64,000 nt of DNA from Streptomyces phaeofaciens (GCF_014648915.1 NZ_BMSA01000020.1:120850-184849); one strand, 5' to 3'; positions 34,407 through 43,231 are shown, counted from the stretch's first letter. Numbers and translations are program-made. Notes: a model not told the origin generated them from the sequence alone.

Positions 34407-35585
34407 CTACCGGAGCGTGGCCACGAACTTCCCCAGCCGGGCCAGGCCCTCGCGGAGCGTGTCGGCGGAGGCCGCGTAGGACAGCCGTACATGGGTCTCG
34501 GCGGTCTGCACGCCGAAGTCCCGGCCCGGGGTGAGGGCGACGTGCGCCTCCTGGAGCGCCCGTTCGCAGAACTGCCACGAGGTGAGCCCGGTGCCGCTGA
34601 CGTCGAAGTAGACGTAGAACGCCCCGTCGGGCGGGACCGGGACCGGGAGGCCCATGCGCTCCAGGCCGTCGAGGACGAGGGCGCGCCGCTCGGCGAACTC
34701 GACCCGGCGGGCCTCGCAGACCGCGAGCGACTCGGGGGTGAAGCAGGCCAGGGCGGCGTGCTGGGCGGGGGCGGAGGCGCAGAGGAAGTAGTTCTGGGCG
34801 AGGCGCTCCAGTGCCGGTACGAGAGGTTCGGGCACGACGCACCAGCCGAGCCGCCAGCCGGTCATGCCGAAGTACTTCGAGAAGCTGTTGATGACGACGG
34901 CGCCGGGATCGAGGGAAAGGGCGCTGCGCGGCGGCCGGCCCCGCTCGTCGTGGTCGGCGAGGTCGAGGTAGATCTCGTCGACCAGGCGCCAGGCGTCGTG
35001 CTCGCGGGCGAGGTCGCAGATCGCGGCGAGTTCGTCGGTGGGGACGGAGGTGCCGGTGGGGTTCGACGGGGTGGCGACCATGACGCCGCGGGTCCGGTCC
35101 GTCCAGTGCGACCGTACGGTGGCCGCGTCCAGCTGGTAGCGGGTCCCGGCGGTGGTGGGGACGAGGCCGACGCGGGCGCCGAAGCTCTCCACGATCTGCC
35201 GGTTGCAGGGGTAGGACGGGTCGGCGATGAGCACCTCGTCGCCGGGATCGACGAGCGCGGCGGTGGCCAGGACGAGCGCGGCCGAGGCCCCGGCGGTGAC
35301 GACGACCCGGGCCGGGTCCACGTCGACGCCGTGCCGTTCCCGGTAGAACCCCGCGATGGCCCCCCGCAGTGCGGGCAGCCCGAGCGCCGCCGTGTACGAC
35401 ATGGGCGTACGGGCGTCCATGACCTCGCGCAGCGCGCCCACGACGGCCGGGGGCGCGCCGAAGTCCGGCTCGCCCAGGCTGAGCTTGACGACATGGTGGC
35501 CCTGCGCCTGAAGCGCGGCGGCGTGCTTGCCGAACTCCATGGCGTAGAAGGGCGCGACGGCCTGGGCGCGTTGCGAGATCCTCAT
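34407..35585 (-). CDS. Pyridoxal phosphate-dependent class I/II aminotransferase
   Basis: A 392-residue fold-type I aminotransferase of the aspartate/aromatic group. SLGEPDFGAPP, GASAALVLA, the ATPSNPTGTSVP loop, LVDEIYLDL and the Schiff-base Lys in NSFSKYFGMTGWRLGW (about 234-249) are all present. The substrate is not predictable; candidates are aspartate, alanine or aromatic amino acids. It is convergent with the TetR gene (17-nt gap). The two-component genes lie further upstream on the same strand after 136 nt, so a shared transcript is possible but not evident. Confidence 0.92.
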   Translation of the reverse strand: MRISQRAQAVAPFYAMEFGKHAAALQAQGHHVVKLSLGEPDFGAPPAVVGALREVMDARTPMSYTAALGLPALRGAIAGFYRERHGVDVDPARVVVTAGASAALVLATAALVDPGDEVLIADPSYPCNRQIVESFGARVGLVPTTAGTRYQLDAATVRSHWTDRTRGVMVATPSNPTGTSVPTDELAAICDLAREHDAWRLVDEIYLDLADHDERGRPPRSALSLDPGAVVINSFSKYFGMTGWRLGWCVVPEPLVPALERLAQNYFLCASAPAQHAALACFTPESLAVCEARRVEFAERRALVLDGLERMGLPVPVPPDGAFYVYFDVSGTGLTSWQFCERALQEAHVALTPGRDFGVQTAETHVRLSYAASADTLREGLARLGKFVATLR

Positions 35586-35721
35586 ACTGCGGCCTCCGGT
35601 TTCGAGGACGGACGGTTGCCGGGACCTCCCGGTCGGCCGACCGGCCCACCGTAAGCCCGCAGGGCCCTCAGCCCGAAGCCGCTCCCGTCGCCCCTTCCGG
35701 CCCTGTCCCCGCCGGGCGCGC

Positions 35722-36408
35722 TCAGGGGTCGATGAGACCGGCCCGTATGGCGTAGCGGGTGAGTTCCAGGCGGTCGCGCATGCCGAGTTTGTGCAGGAGG
35801 TTGGCGCGGTGGCGTTCGACCGTCTTGGCGCTGATGTGGAGCAGTGCGCCGATCTCCCGGGAGGTGTGTCCCTCGGCGACCAGCTTGAGGATCTCCTCCT
35901 CGCGCTCGGTGATGGGCCGCTGGGGCAGCCCCTCGACGCCGTCGCCCCGGTGCAGCCGGTCCAGATAGGAGCGGACCAGCGCCCGCTCCGCGCCCGGGTA
36001 GATGAACGGCTCGTCGCGCACCACCGCCCGGCACGCCTCGACGAGGTCCCGGTCGGCGACCGACTTCAGGACATAGCCGCCGGCCCCGGCCTTGAGGGCC
36101 TCGAAGAAGTACTGCTCGTTGTCGTACATGGTCAGGATGAGGATCCGCAGGGCGGGCAGTCGGCGGGAGAGTTCGCGGGCCGCCTGGAGGCCGGTCATCC
36201 GGGGCATCGCCACATCGAGGACGGCCAGGTCGATGCCCCCGGCACGGGCCTTCTCGACCGCCTCGGCCCCGTCCCCGGCCTCCGCCACGACCTCCAGATC
36301 GGGTTCGCCGTCCAGGATGAGCCGCACGCCCCGGCGGACCAGCGTGTGGTCGTCGGCGAGGAGGACCCGGATCGGCGGACCGCCGGTGCCGGGGGTACCG
36401 GCGGTCAT
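35722..36408 (-). CDS. NarL/FixJ-type response regulator (DegU-like)
   Basis: A 228-residue response regulator. The receiver domain starts at IRVLLADDHTLVRRG with the acidic pair DD, phospho-acceptor Asp in LAVLDVAMPRMTG and Lys in GGYVLKSV. The LuxR-type HTH is near the C-terminus (PITEREEEILKLVAEGHTSREIGALLHISAKTVERHR). ATG 36408 overlaps the kinase stop as ATGA. The frame continues upstream into the kinase tail repeat and is not used. Position matches the pair that in S. coelicolor I remember as SCO5784/SCO5785, linked to protein secretion and antibiotic production. Confidence 0.93.
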   Translation of the reverse strand: MTAGTPGTGGPPIRVLLADDHTLVRRGVRLILDGEPDLEVVAEAGDGAEAVEKARAGGIDLAVLDVAMPRMTGLQAARELSRRLPALRILILTMYDNEQYFFEALKAGAGGYVLKSVADRDLVEACRAVVRDEPFIYPGAERALVRSYLDRLHRGDGVEGLPQRPITEREEEILKLVAEGHTSREIGALLHISAKTVERHRANLLHKLGMRDRLELTRYAIRAGLIDP

Positions 36409-37664
36409 CGGCCCGCTCCCCTTACGTCGGCGTCCGTGCCCGGCTCGTCCGTACCTGGCTCGTCGGAGTCCGGCTCGTCGGAGTCCGGCTCGTCGGTGCC
36501 CCGCTGGCCCGTGCCCGGCTCGTCCGTACCTGGCTCGTCGGAGTCCGGCTCGTCGGTGCCCCGCTGGCCCGTGCCCGGCTCGTCCGTACCCGGCGGGTCC
36601 GTGTCCGTCGCCAGGTCGGCCGGGATCGCCTTCGGCGATGCCCACAGGCGGATGTCCGTACCCGCGCGGCCGGGGTCGATACGGTCGGCGGCACCACGGC
36701 CGCTCCCGTCACCGCCCGCCTTCCGCTCGCCCTCCCCCGACGCCGGCCCCGGGCCCGGCCCCGGGCCCTGCCCCGACGTCACCTCCAGCCTCGCCCCTAT
36801 CAGCAGCGCCCGCTCCCGCATCCCCCGGAGACCGGCCCCTTCTCCCGTCGCCGCGCCGAGCCCGCGGCCGTTGTCGCGTACGAGGAGTTCGACGCCGCCG
36901 GCGAGGGGGCGCAGGCGGAGTTCGGCATGGTCGGCACCGGAGTGGCGGGCGGTGTTGGTGAGGGCTTCCTGGGCGACGCGGTAGAGCACGAGTTCCGTTT
37001 CCTGGGGCAGCGGGGGCAGGCCGGGGCGCAGGTCGGGGCGGACCGTCAGCCCATGGGTGGTGAACTCGGCCGCGAGCGACCGCAGGGCGCTGAGCAGCCC
37101 GAGTTCCTCCAGGACGCCGGGGCGCAGCCGACGGGCGATCCGACGTATCTCGTCGAGCCCGGCGCGGGTGGCCTCCTGGGCCTGGCCCAGTTCGTCGCGC
37201 AGTTCCTCCGGTGCCCGGTCGGCGACCCGTTTGAGCTGGAGGAGGACGGCGGTCAGGGTCTGGCCCACCTCGTCGTGGAGTTCGCGCGCGATCCGGTGCC
37301 GCTCGCGTTCCTGCGCGGACAGCGCCCGCCCCGCGCTGGCGGCGCGCTCGGCCTCCAGCCGGTCGAGCATGGCGTTGTACGTGGTGATCAGCTCGGCGGT
37401 CTCCACCGGCCCGGAGACCACGGCGCGGGCGCCGGGCCGCAGCAGGTCGGCGGCGGCCATCGCCCGGCCGAGGCGTCCGAGCGGGGCGAGTCCGACCCGC
37501 AGCACGAGGACGTTGACGGCCAGGAGCACGGCCAGTCCGCCCAGCACGACGAGCGCCTCGCCCGGCAGGACCGGTGTGGAGACGGTGACCGGTCCGAGCA
37601 GCAGCGCGGTGGCCACGATCAGGCCGAGCGCGTTGAGGGCGAAGATCCGCCAGAACAGCGACAC
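36405..37664 (-). CDS. Two-component sensor histidine kinase (NarX/DegS-like, HisKA_3)
   Basis: A 419-residue membrane kinase. Two hydrophobic segments near the N-terminus (ALNALGLIVATALLLG and ALVVLGGLAVLLAVNVLVLRV) enclose a very short external loop, followed by a HAMP-like region, the HisKA_3 helix with the phospho-acceptor His in RIARELHDEVGQTL, and a HATPase with VRDNGRGLG. GTG 37664 follows GGAGGAAAC. Beyond the ATPase the last ~100 residues are low complexity, ending in an acidic repeat made of GTDEP, DSDEP and GTGQR pentads. The gene overlaps the response regulator start. Minimal external loop suggests sensing in or at the membrane. Confidence 0.92.
   Translation of the reverse strand: MSLFWRIFALNALGLIVATALLLGPVTVSTPVLPGEALVVLGGLAVLLAVNVLVLRVGLAPLGRLGRAMAAADLLRPGARAVVSGPVETAELITTYNAMLDRLEAERAASAGRALSAQERERHRIARELHDEVGQTLTAVLLQLKRVADRAPEELRDELGQAQEATRAGLDEIRRIARRLRPGVLEELGLLSALRSLAAEFTTHGLTVRPDLRPGLPPLPQETELVLYRVAQEALTNTARHSGADHAELRLRPLAGGVELLVRDNGRGLGAATGEGAGLRGMRERALLIGARLEVTSGQGPGPGPGPASGEGERKAGGDGSGRGAADRIDPGRAGTDIRLWASPKAIPADLATDTDPPGTDEPGTGQRGTDEPDSDEPGTDEPGTGQRGTDEPDSDEPDSDEPGTDEPGTDADVRGAGR
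36424..36600 (-). repeat. 60-bp tandem repeat encoding the acidic tail of the sensor kinase
   Basis: A 60-nt unit, itself made of 15-nt modules, is present twice with no difference that I can see, plus partial copies on both sides. It encodes a 20-residue unit of four pentads (GTDEP GTGQR GTDEP DSDEP type). The array lies within the kinase gene just before the overlap with the response regulator. Confidence 0.88.
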
Positions 37665-37880
37665 GTTTCCTCCGCCTCCGCTCCGCCTTCTCCCGCCACG
37701 TACCCATGGCACCGCCGTGACCAGCCTTTCTTCCGCACCGCGGCCCTGTCCATCCGTCACAACACCCATGTCGCCACCGTACGGCCGGATGGCAGCATGG
37801 CGGCTGCGCGCACCCGGCGTCGGCCTCGCGGCCCGCCGTCGGCAGCCGTATCGCAGGAACGATCAGCAAGGGGAAGAAAC

Positions 37881-38366
37881 GTGTCTGCTCCACGCCTCCG
37901 GACGACACCGCTACCAGGCATCGGCGTCCAGTACGACCTCGTGACCCGCGAGCAGCGCCACCTGTCGGTGGTGGCGCACCGCGACGGCACCCGCACGGTC
38001 GGCGTGTACCAGGCGGACGACCCGGACTCCTGCGCCCACTCCCTGCATCTGACCGGCGCGGAGGCCGGCTCCCTGATCGACGCGCTGAAGCCGTCCCACC
38101 ACAGCGCCAGCCTGCTGTACACCACGGACCTGGGCCTGGTCGCCGAGCGGATCGAGGTCTCGGCGACCTCGCGCTGGAACGGCCGGCTGCTGGGCGACAC
38201 CCGGATGCGGACGGAGACGGGCGCCTCGATCGTGGCGGTGCTGCGGCGGGCCGAGGCGATCCCGTCCCCGGCGCCGGACTTCCGGCTGGCGGGCGGTGAC
38301 ACCCTGATCGTCATCGGCACCCGTGAAGGTGTGGACGCGGCCGCCGCGATACTCGGGCGGGAGTGA
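37881..38366 (+). CDS. Cation:proton antiporter regulatory subunit (KhtT-like)
   Basis: A 161-residue protein with N-terminal PLPGIGVQYDLVTREQRHLSVVAHRDG and a C-terminal RCK_C (TrkA-C) domain (about 90-160: IEVSATSRWNGRLLGDTRMRTETGASIVAV, then GGDTLIVIGT). KhtT-type subunits regulate a CPA2 antiporter in response to pH, nucleotides or electrophiles. GTG 37881 follows AGGGGAAG. The antiporter gene starts 7 nt after its stop, a clear two-gene operon. Confidence 0.92.
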   Translation: MSAPRLRTTPLPGIGVQYDLVTREQRHLSVVAHRDGTRTVGVYQADDPDSCAHSLHLTGAEAGSLIDALKPSHHSASLLYTTDLGLVAERIEVSATSRWNGRLLGDTRMRTETGASIVAVLRRAEAIPSPAPDFRLAGGDTLIVIGTREGVDAAAAILGRE

Positions 38367-38373
38367 AGAACGG

Positions 38374-39687
38374 GTGCACTCCTCCGCCGTTCTGCTGATC
38401 GAGTTCGGTTCCATCATCCTGGGCCTCGGCCTGCTCGGCCGGTTCGCCGCCCGTTTCCAGTTCTCACCGATACCGCTGTACCTGCTGGCCGGTCTGGCCT
38501 TCGGTGAGGGCGGACTGCTGCCGCTCGGCGCGAGCGAGGAGTTCGTCGCGACCGGCGCGGAGATCGGCGTCATCCTGCTGCTGCTGATGCTCGGCCTGGA
38601 GTACTCGGCGAGCGATCTGGTCTCCAACCTCAAGGCCCACTACCCGTCCGGTCTCGTCGACGGCGCGCTGAACGCGCTGCCGGGCGCGGCTGCCGCGCTG
38701 CTGCTCGGCTGGGGTCCGGTGGCCGCCGTGGTGCTGGCGGGCGTCACCTGGATCTCGTCGTCCGGGGTGATCGCCAAGGTCCTCGGCGACCTGGGCCGGG
38801 TCGGCAACCGGGAGACCCCGGTGATCCTGAGCGTGCTCGTCCTGGAGGACCTGGCGATGGCGGTCTATCTGCCCATCGTCACGGCGCTGGTGGCCGGGGC
38901 GGGGCTGGCTGCGGGCAGCCTCACCCTGGCCGTCGCGCTGGGCGTCGCGGGACTCGTGCTGTTCGCGGCGTTGCGCTACGGCCGTGTCATCTCGCGTTTC
39001 GTGTCGAGCGACGACCCGGAGAAGCTGCTGCTCGTCGTCCTGGGCCTGACCATCCTGGTCGCCGGTGTGGCCCAGCAGCTCCAGGTGTCGGCGGCCGTGG
39101 GCGCGTTCCTGGTGGGCATCGCGCTGTCGGGGGAGGTCGCCGAGGGCGCGCACACACTGCTGAGCCCGCTGCGGGACCTGTTCGCGGCGGTCTTCTTCGT
39201 CTTCTTCGGACTGCACACCGACCCGGCGAGCATCCCTCCGGTCCTTCTCCCCGCGCTCGCGCTGGCCGTCGTCACCGCCGGGACGAAGATCGCCACCGGC
39301 TACTGGGCGGCCCGGCGCGCCGGTATCTCGGCCAAGGGCCGCTGGCGTACGGGCGGCGCGCTGGTGGCGCGCGGCGAGTTCTCGATCGTCATCGCCGGGC
39401 TCGCGGTCACCGCCGGAATCGAGCCGTCTCTCGGCCCCCTGGCCACGGCCTACGTCCTCCTCCTCGTCGTCCTGGGCCCCCTCACCGCCCGCTACACCGA
39501 ACCTGTGGCGACCTGGTGGACCCGCCGCCGCACTCCGGGGACGGGGACCGGCGCGGGGACGAGTACGGGCCCAGGCACAGGCCCCGGCACGGAAACGGGC
39601 ACGGTCGCGGGCACGGGCACGGTCGCGACCGCGGGTGCGCCGGAGCAGCTGCCGGACGTGCGGCGGCAGACGCCGGTGAGCGACTGA
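38374..39687 (+). CDS. Cation:proton antiporter (CPA2, KhtU-like)
   Basis: A 437-residue integral membrane antiporter with about twelve segments. GEGGLLPLG, LLLLMLGLEYSASDL, TWISSSGVIAKVLGDLGR and LVLEDLAMAVYLP (with the conserved acidic residue of the ion site) are typical CPA2 motifs. It probably exchanges K+ or Na+ for protons together with the upstream subunit. The C-terminal ~50 residues are a Gly/Thr repeat tail (GTGTGAGT-like), likely disordered and encoded by a short-period DNA repeat. GTG 38374 is the first plausible start after the regulator stop. Confidence 0.92.
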   Translation: MHSSAVLLIEFGSIILGLGLLGRFAARFQFSPIPLYLLAGLAFGEGGLLPLGASEEFVATGAEIGVILLLLMLGLEYSASDLVSNLKAHYPSGLVDGALNALPGAAAALLLGWGPVAAVVLAGVTWISSSGVIAKVLGDLGRVGNRETPVILSVLVLEDLAMAVYLPIVTALVAGAGLAAGSLTLAVALGVAGLVLFAALRYGRVISRFVSSDDPEKLLLVVLGLTILVAGVAQQLQVSAAVGAFLVGIALSGEVAEGAHTLLSPLRDLFAAVFFVFFGLHTDPASIPPVLLPALALAVVTAGTKIATGYWAARRAGISAKGRWRTGGALVARGEFSIVIAGLAVTAGIEPSLGPLATAYVLLLVVLGPLTARYTEPVATWWTRRRTPGTGTGAGTSTGPGTGPGTETGTVAGTGTVATAGAPEQLPDVRRQTPVSD

Positions 39688-40150
39688 GAAACGCGCCGAC
39701 GGGTCTCGGGACACCGACAGGCGCCCGAGCGAACACGCCGCCGGAGAGGCCGACGCACCACGGACGGCGACGGGCGACCGGTGACGACAGCGGCGACGGG
39801 CGACGGGCGACGACAGCGGCGACCGGCGACGGGCGACGGGCGACGGGCGACGGGCGACGGCAGCAAGGATCGCCGCCCGGGCGACCGGACGACCGGACGA
39901 CCGCCCCGGCGGATCAAAGACGCCGACCCGCCACCGCGCGACCACACGAACCGCCGGACAGGGACTCCACGGGCCGGGGAGGGGCTGACGCCCCCTCCGG
40001 CCCGCTCGTGTCCCACGTCACACCCACCCACATGGCTGATTTACGAAGCCGCGAGGCACACCCATGGCATGCTCATGGCCTGTTACCGGCCAGTAGCAAC
40101 GCCTGCCCGGCCGGTCCCCCTTGCTCACCCCCCACCTCCCAGGACTGACC
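39688..40150. other. 463-bp intergenic region with minisatellite-like repeats
   Basis: No gene is supported; frames crossing it are repeat-driven. The left part contains the 7-bp repeat array described separately. A second short repeat (gaccggacgaccggacgacc) lies at about 39880-39903. The right part (40015-40150) has lower GC and should contain the promoter of the lipoprotein gene. Confidence 0.6.
39765..39860. repeat. 7-bp tandem repeat array (cgacggg units)
   Basis: About a dozen units of cgacggg and the variants cgaccgg and cgacagc run head to tail, with a higher-order duplication of the block gacgacagcggcga. The array lies 3' of the antiporter gene. Confidence 0.88.
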
Positions 40151-41605
40151 TTGCGCAGACGCACGAGGCACTCCCGTGCCTTCAGCCGTGCCCTCATGCC
40201 CGCATTGGCCGCATCCGCCCTCCTCCTCGCCGCGGGCTGCTCCTCTCCCTCGTCGCAGGCCGACTCCCCCGCCTCCACCGCCACCCGGCCGGCCGACGCG
40301 GACGCCTCGCCCGCCTCCGCCGACCGCTCGCTCGCGGTGGCCGCCGCCCCCGCCGGCACCGCGACCGCCACCGCCCGCCCGGGCAGCGCCGGCGGCGAGG
40401 CCCACCGCACGGAGCTGAGCGTCAGCTCCTACGACCGGAAGACCCGGCGGGCCGTCATCGTCTCCGACGACGACCCGGACGGGCCGGGTTCCTCACCTTC
40501 GGCCGGTGCGAGTTCACCCGCCGCGGACTCCCCCTCTCCGAGCGCCTCGGAGACCCCCCATCGCACCGCCGTCGGCGATGTCATCGCCAGCGCCCCCGCG
40601 CCCGGCGCCCCGCAGGGGCTGCTCGCGAAGGTCACCGAGGTGATCGGCGAGACCGAGCGGGGCACGGAGGTGCAGACCGAGCCCGCCCAGCTCAACGCCC
40701 TCCTCGGGGACGACACCGCGAAGGGCAGCGTGCCGGTGGACCCGGCCGACTTCGCGGTCGACAAGCTGCTGCCCGACGTCGACGTCTCCTGGTCGCGCAC
40801 GGATGACGTGCACGTCGGACCCGAGGGCGCGACCGTTCCCCTCGGCAGTCTGCGGCTCGACGTCCGCGCCGACCTGCCGACCGCGGGCGACGCCGCCGCC
40901 TCGGCGTCCGCGTCGGTCGAGGGCTTCGTACAGGTCGCCCCGCAGGTCGACTTCCGCTACGGCGGTGCGGGCGCCGACACCGCGCCCGCCTCGGCGTACC
41001 TGGGCGTGTCCGGCGACTGGACCTCGGGCTGGGCGCTGAAGGGCCGCGCGGGCGCCTCGGCGGCCCCGGTCCGGATTCCGTTCGCCACGCTGCACGCCGA
41101 CCCGGTGCTCCAGGTCGGCCCGGTGCCCGTCGTGGTCAACCTCGACCTGACCTGCTACGTCCAGATCAGCGGCGACGGCAAGGTCACCGTCGACGTGGAG
41201 CAGAACCTCAAGGGCGACTTCACGGCGGGCGGCACCTTCACGGCCGCCCAGGGCTGGACACCGGTCAACTCCTCCGACATGACGAGCACGCCCGTCCGGA
41301 CCTCCGTCACCACCGCCGGCAGCGTGAAGGCGGCTCTGGGCGCCCAGGCCACCGTCGGTCTGTACGGCAGCGTCGGCGTCATCGCGGACCTGGCCCCGTA
41401 CGTCCGCGGCGAGGCAACCGGAACGGTGACCGGTACCGACGACGTGTTCGAGGCCGACGGCTCCTGGGCCGTCTACGGCGGGGTCGACCTCAACGGCACC
41501 CTGCGCCTGCAGCTGTCGGTCTTCGGCACGCCGGTGCTCCAGCGGGACATCCCGCTCGGTGCGCTCCACCGGGAGTGGAAGCTGGCCGGCGGCAAGACCT
41601 CCTAG
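40151..41605 (+). CDS. Hypothetical lipoprotein with Ser/Ala/Pro-rich linker
   Basis: About 484 residues from TTG 40151 (AGGA at suitable spacing; another TTG at 40121 is possible). A signal peptide with Arg-rich start ends in the lipobox LLAAGC, so it is membrane-anchored outside. A long Ser/Ala/Pro/Asp-rich linker extends to about residue 150. The rest is beta-rich with Gly/Asp/Thr composition (DLTCYVQISGDGKVTVDVEQNLKGDF, YVRGEATGTVTGTDDVFEADGSW) and looks like a beta-sandwich or lipid-binding barrel. I do not recognise a family. No enzyme motif is visible. It ends just before a strong hairpin shared with the convergent MazG-like gene. Confidence 0.82.
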   Translation: MRRRTRHSRAFSRALMPALAASALLLAAGCSSPSSQADSPASTATRPADADASPASADRSLAVAAAPAGTATATARPGSAGGEAHRTELSVSSYDRKTRRAVIVSDDDPDGPGSSPSAGASSPAADSPSPSASETPHRTAVGDVIASAPAPGAPQGLLAKVTEVIGETERGTEVQTEPAQLNALLGDDTAKGSVPVDPADFAVDKLLPDVDVSWSRTDDVHVGPEGATVPLGSLRLDVRADLPTAGDAAASASASVEGFVQVAPQVDFRYGGAGADTAPASAYLGVSGDWTSGWALKGRAGASAAPVRIPFATLHADPVLQVGPVPVVVNLDLTCYVQISGDGKVTVDVEQNLKGDFTAGGTFTAAQGWTPVNSSDMTSTPVRTSVTTAGSVKAALGAQATVGLYGSVGVIADLAPYVRGEATGTVTGTDDVFEADGSWAVYGGVDLNGTLRLQLSVFGTPVLQRDIPLGALHREWKLAGGKTS

Positions 41606-41623
41606 GACGGGTCCGGCCGCGGT

Positions 41624-42031
41624 TCAGGACGCGCCGCCAGGTATCCATCCCTGGCGGCGCAGCACCGCCGACACGTCCGGTGCCTCGTAGTGCTCGCCCT
41701 TGAGGACCTTGCCGTCCTCGCGGCGGGCGACCTGGCCGTCGGGGCCGAGCTTCGTCATGTTGGACCGGTGGATCTCGGCGAGCACCGCGTCGAGGTCGAT
41801 GCCGTGCACCAGGGCCGTGCCGTACGCGACGTAGACGACATCGGCCAGCTCGTGCGCGAGCCGGTCCAGCGGGCCGCCCACCGCCACCTCGGCGACCTCC
41901 GCCGCCTCCTCGGCCAGCAGCTCCCCCCGGTGCGCGGCGAGCCGTGGCGACACCTCCGTCGGCGTACTGCGGGCGTCGAGCCCGAAGGCGCGATGGAACT
42001 CTCGGACCAGTTCGACGGGCGAAGAACTCAT
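41624..42031 (-). CDS. MazG-like nucleotide pyrophosphohydrolase
   Basis: A 135-residue all-alpha NTP pyrophosphatase of the MazG superfamily. The Mg-binding pattern is visible as ELLAEEAAEVAEVA (residues about 38-51) and RLAHELADVVYVAYG (57-71), i.e. the E-x-x-E plus E-x-x-D arrangement. SNMTKLGPDGQVARREDGKVLKG is typical of the phage-like/MazG-like branch. It may clear aberrant NTPs or act as a (p)ppGpp-related housekeeping hydrolase. ATG 42031 gives a normal N-terminus. It stands alone, divergent from the TAXI gene. Confidence 0.9.
   Translation of the reverse strand: MSSSPVELVREFHRAFGLDARSTPTEVSPRLAAHRGELLAEEAAEVAEVAVGGPLDRLAHELADVVYVAYGTALVHGIDLDAVLAEIHRSNMTKLGPDGQVARREDGKVLKGEHYEAPDVSAVLRRQGWIPGGAS
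41631..41660 (+). terminator. Terminator of the lipoprotein gene, inside the 3' end of the MazG-like gene
   Basis: A perfect 11-bp stem gcgccgccagg / cctggcggcgc with an 8-nt loop, located 26 nt after the lipoprotein stop and overlapping the last codons of the convergent gene. Confidence 0.8.
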
Positions 42032-42065
42032 GCACAGACTGTAACGACCGCCACTGACAACCCGC

Positions 42066-42185
42066 CCCGACAGCCCCTGCCGCGAGCCCCACCACGGGCC
42101 CCTGTGGCCCCTCCGCGAACCCCGTTGCGACCCCTGCGTGGCCCCTTCGCGAGATCCACTGCGGCCCCTCCGCGAGGTCCTCCGT
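42066..42185. repeat. Degenerate ~25-30-bp repeats between the MazG-like and TAXI genes
   Basis: Several degenerate copies of a motif around cccctccgcga (also cccctgccgcga, ccccttcgcga, cccctgcgtgg) follow each other. No gene is visible. The spacing is irregular. Confidence 0.6.
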
Positions 42186-42232
42186 GAACCCCGCCCTGGT
42201 CAGCAGCGCGTCGCGGCTGGCAGGATCGCCGC

Positions 42233-43231
42233 ATGTCCAAGATGTTCCCCCGGATCGGCAGGCGCCGGACGCTGCAAGGCGCGGCGGCCGGTGTCGTCGC
42301 GCTCGGGCTGCTGCTGTGGTGGCTGTTGCCGCTGGGCGAGGACCCGCCGAGCGGTTCGATCACCTTCAGCACGGGCACGCCCAGCGGCGTCTACCAGGAG
42401 TACGCCACCATGCTCCGCGACGAGCTGGCGAAGGACATGCCGAACCTGAAGGTGACCCTGACGACCAGCAACGGCTCGCAGGAGAACGTCCAGCGCGTGG
42501 CGGACGGCGATGCCGACTTCACCATCGCCGCGGCGGACGCGGTGCAGACCTACGAGTCGCGGCACCAGGGGGCCTCTGCCCGGCTGCGCGGCGTGGCCCG
42601 GCTCTACGACGACTATGTGCAGCTGGTCGTGGACCACGACTCGGACATCCGCTCCCTCGCCGATCTGAAGGGCAGGACGGTGGCGACCGGGCTGCCCCGC
42701 TCGGGGGTGCGGCTGATAGCGGAACGCGTGCTCAAGGCGGCCGGCGTGGACCCGGTGAAGGACATCACGGCTGTTTCGGAGGGCATCGACACCGGCCCAG
42801 AGAAGCTGCGGCAGGGGAAGATCGACGCGTTCTTCTGGTCCGGCGGGGTACCGACGGGCGGTCTGCGGGACCTGGCGAAGACCTTCGACTTCCGGTTCGT
42901 GCCGATCGACGCCTCCCTGGTCGCGAAGATGCACGACCAGGACAGCTCCACCGGGTACTACCGCGCGACGAACATGCCCGAGTCGGCGTACCCGACCATC
43001 CAGGACGGCAACACCGTGCCGACGATCGCGGTGGCCAACCTGCTGATGACCCGCACGGACGTGGATCCCCGGCTCACCGAGTGGCTGACCCGGACCGTGC
43101 TCAAGAGCCGGGACGACATCGGCTCGCAGGTGCACTCCGCGCAGCTGGTCGACCTGCGCACGGCGATCTACACCGACCCCCTCCGCCTGCACGACGGCGC
43201 CCGTCGCTACTACCGCTCCGTCAAGCCTTAG
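42233..43231 (+). CDS. TAXI family TRAP transporter solute-binding protein
   Basis: A 332-residue exported protein. The N-terminus has an Arg-rich start and one hydrophobic segment (GVVALGLLLWWLLPLG), either an uncleaved signal anchor or a signal peptide. The mature part begins ITFSTGTPSGVYQEYATML, the TAXI signature, followed by TTSNGSQENVQRVADGDADFTIAAADAV and the WSGGVPTGGLRDLA segment. TAXI proteins deliver substrates such as glutamate-like acids to TRAP permeases. No permease gene lies within the visible neighbourhood, so it is an orphan here. A two-component system for glutamate follows convergently. Confidence 0.9.
   Translation: MSKMFPRIGRRRTLQGAAAGVVALGLLLWWLLPLGEDPPSGSITFSTGTPSGVYQEYATMLRDELAKDMPNLKVTLTTSNGSQENVQRVADGDADFTIAAADAVQTYESRHQGASARLRGVARLYDDYVQLVVDHDSDIRSLADLKGRTVATGLPRSGVRLIAERVLKAAGVDPVKDITAVSEGIDTGPEKLRQGKIDAFFWSGGVPTGGLRDLAKTFDFRFVPIDASLVAKMHDQDSSTGYYRATNMPESAYPTIQDGNTVPTIAVANLLMTRTDVDPRLTEWLTRTVLKSRDDIGSQVHSAQLVDLRTAIYTDPLRLHDGARRYYRSVKP

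Noticed and set aside
36409..36645. Longer response regulator starting inside the kinase tail repeat
   Set aside because: The extension is an Arg/Gly/His repeat produced by the kinase tail read in another frame; ATG 36408 overlapping the kinase stop gives the normal receiver-domain start.
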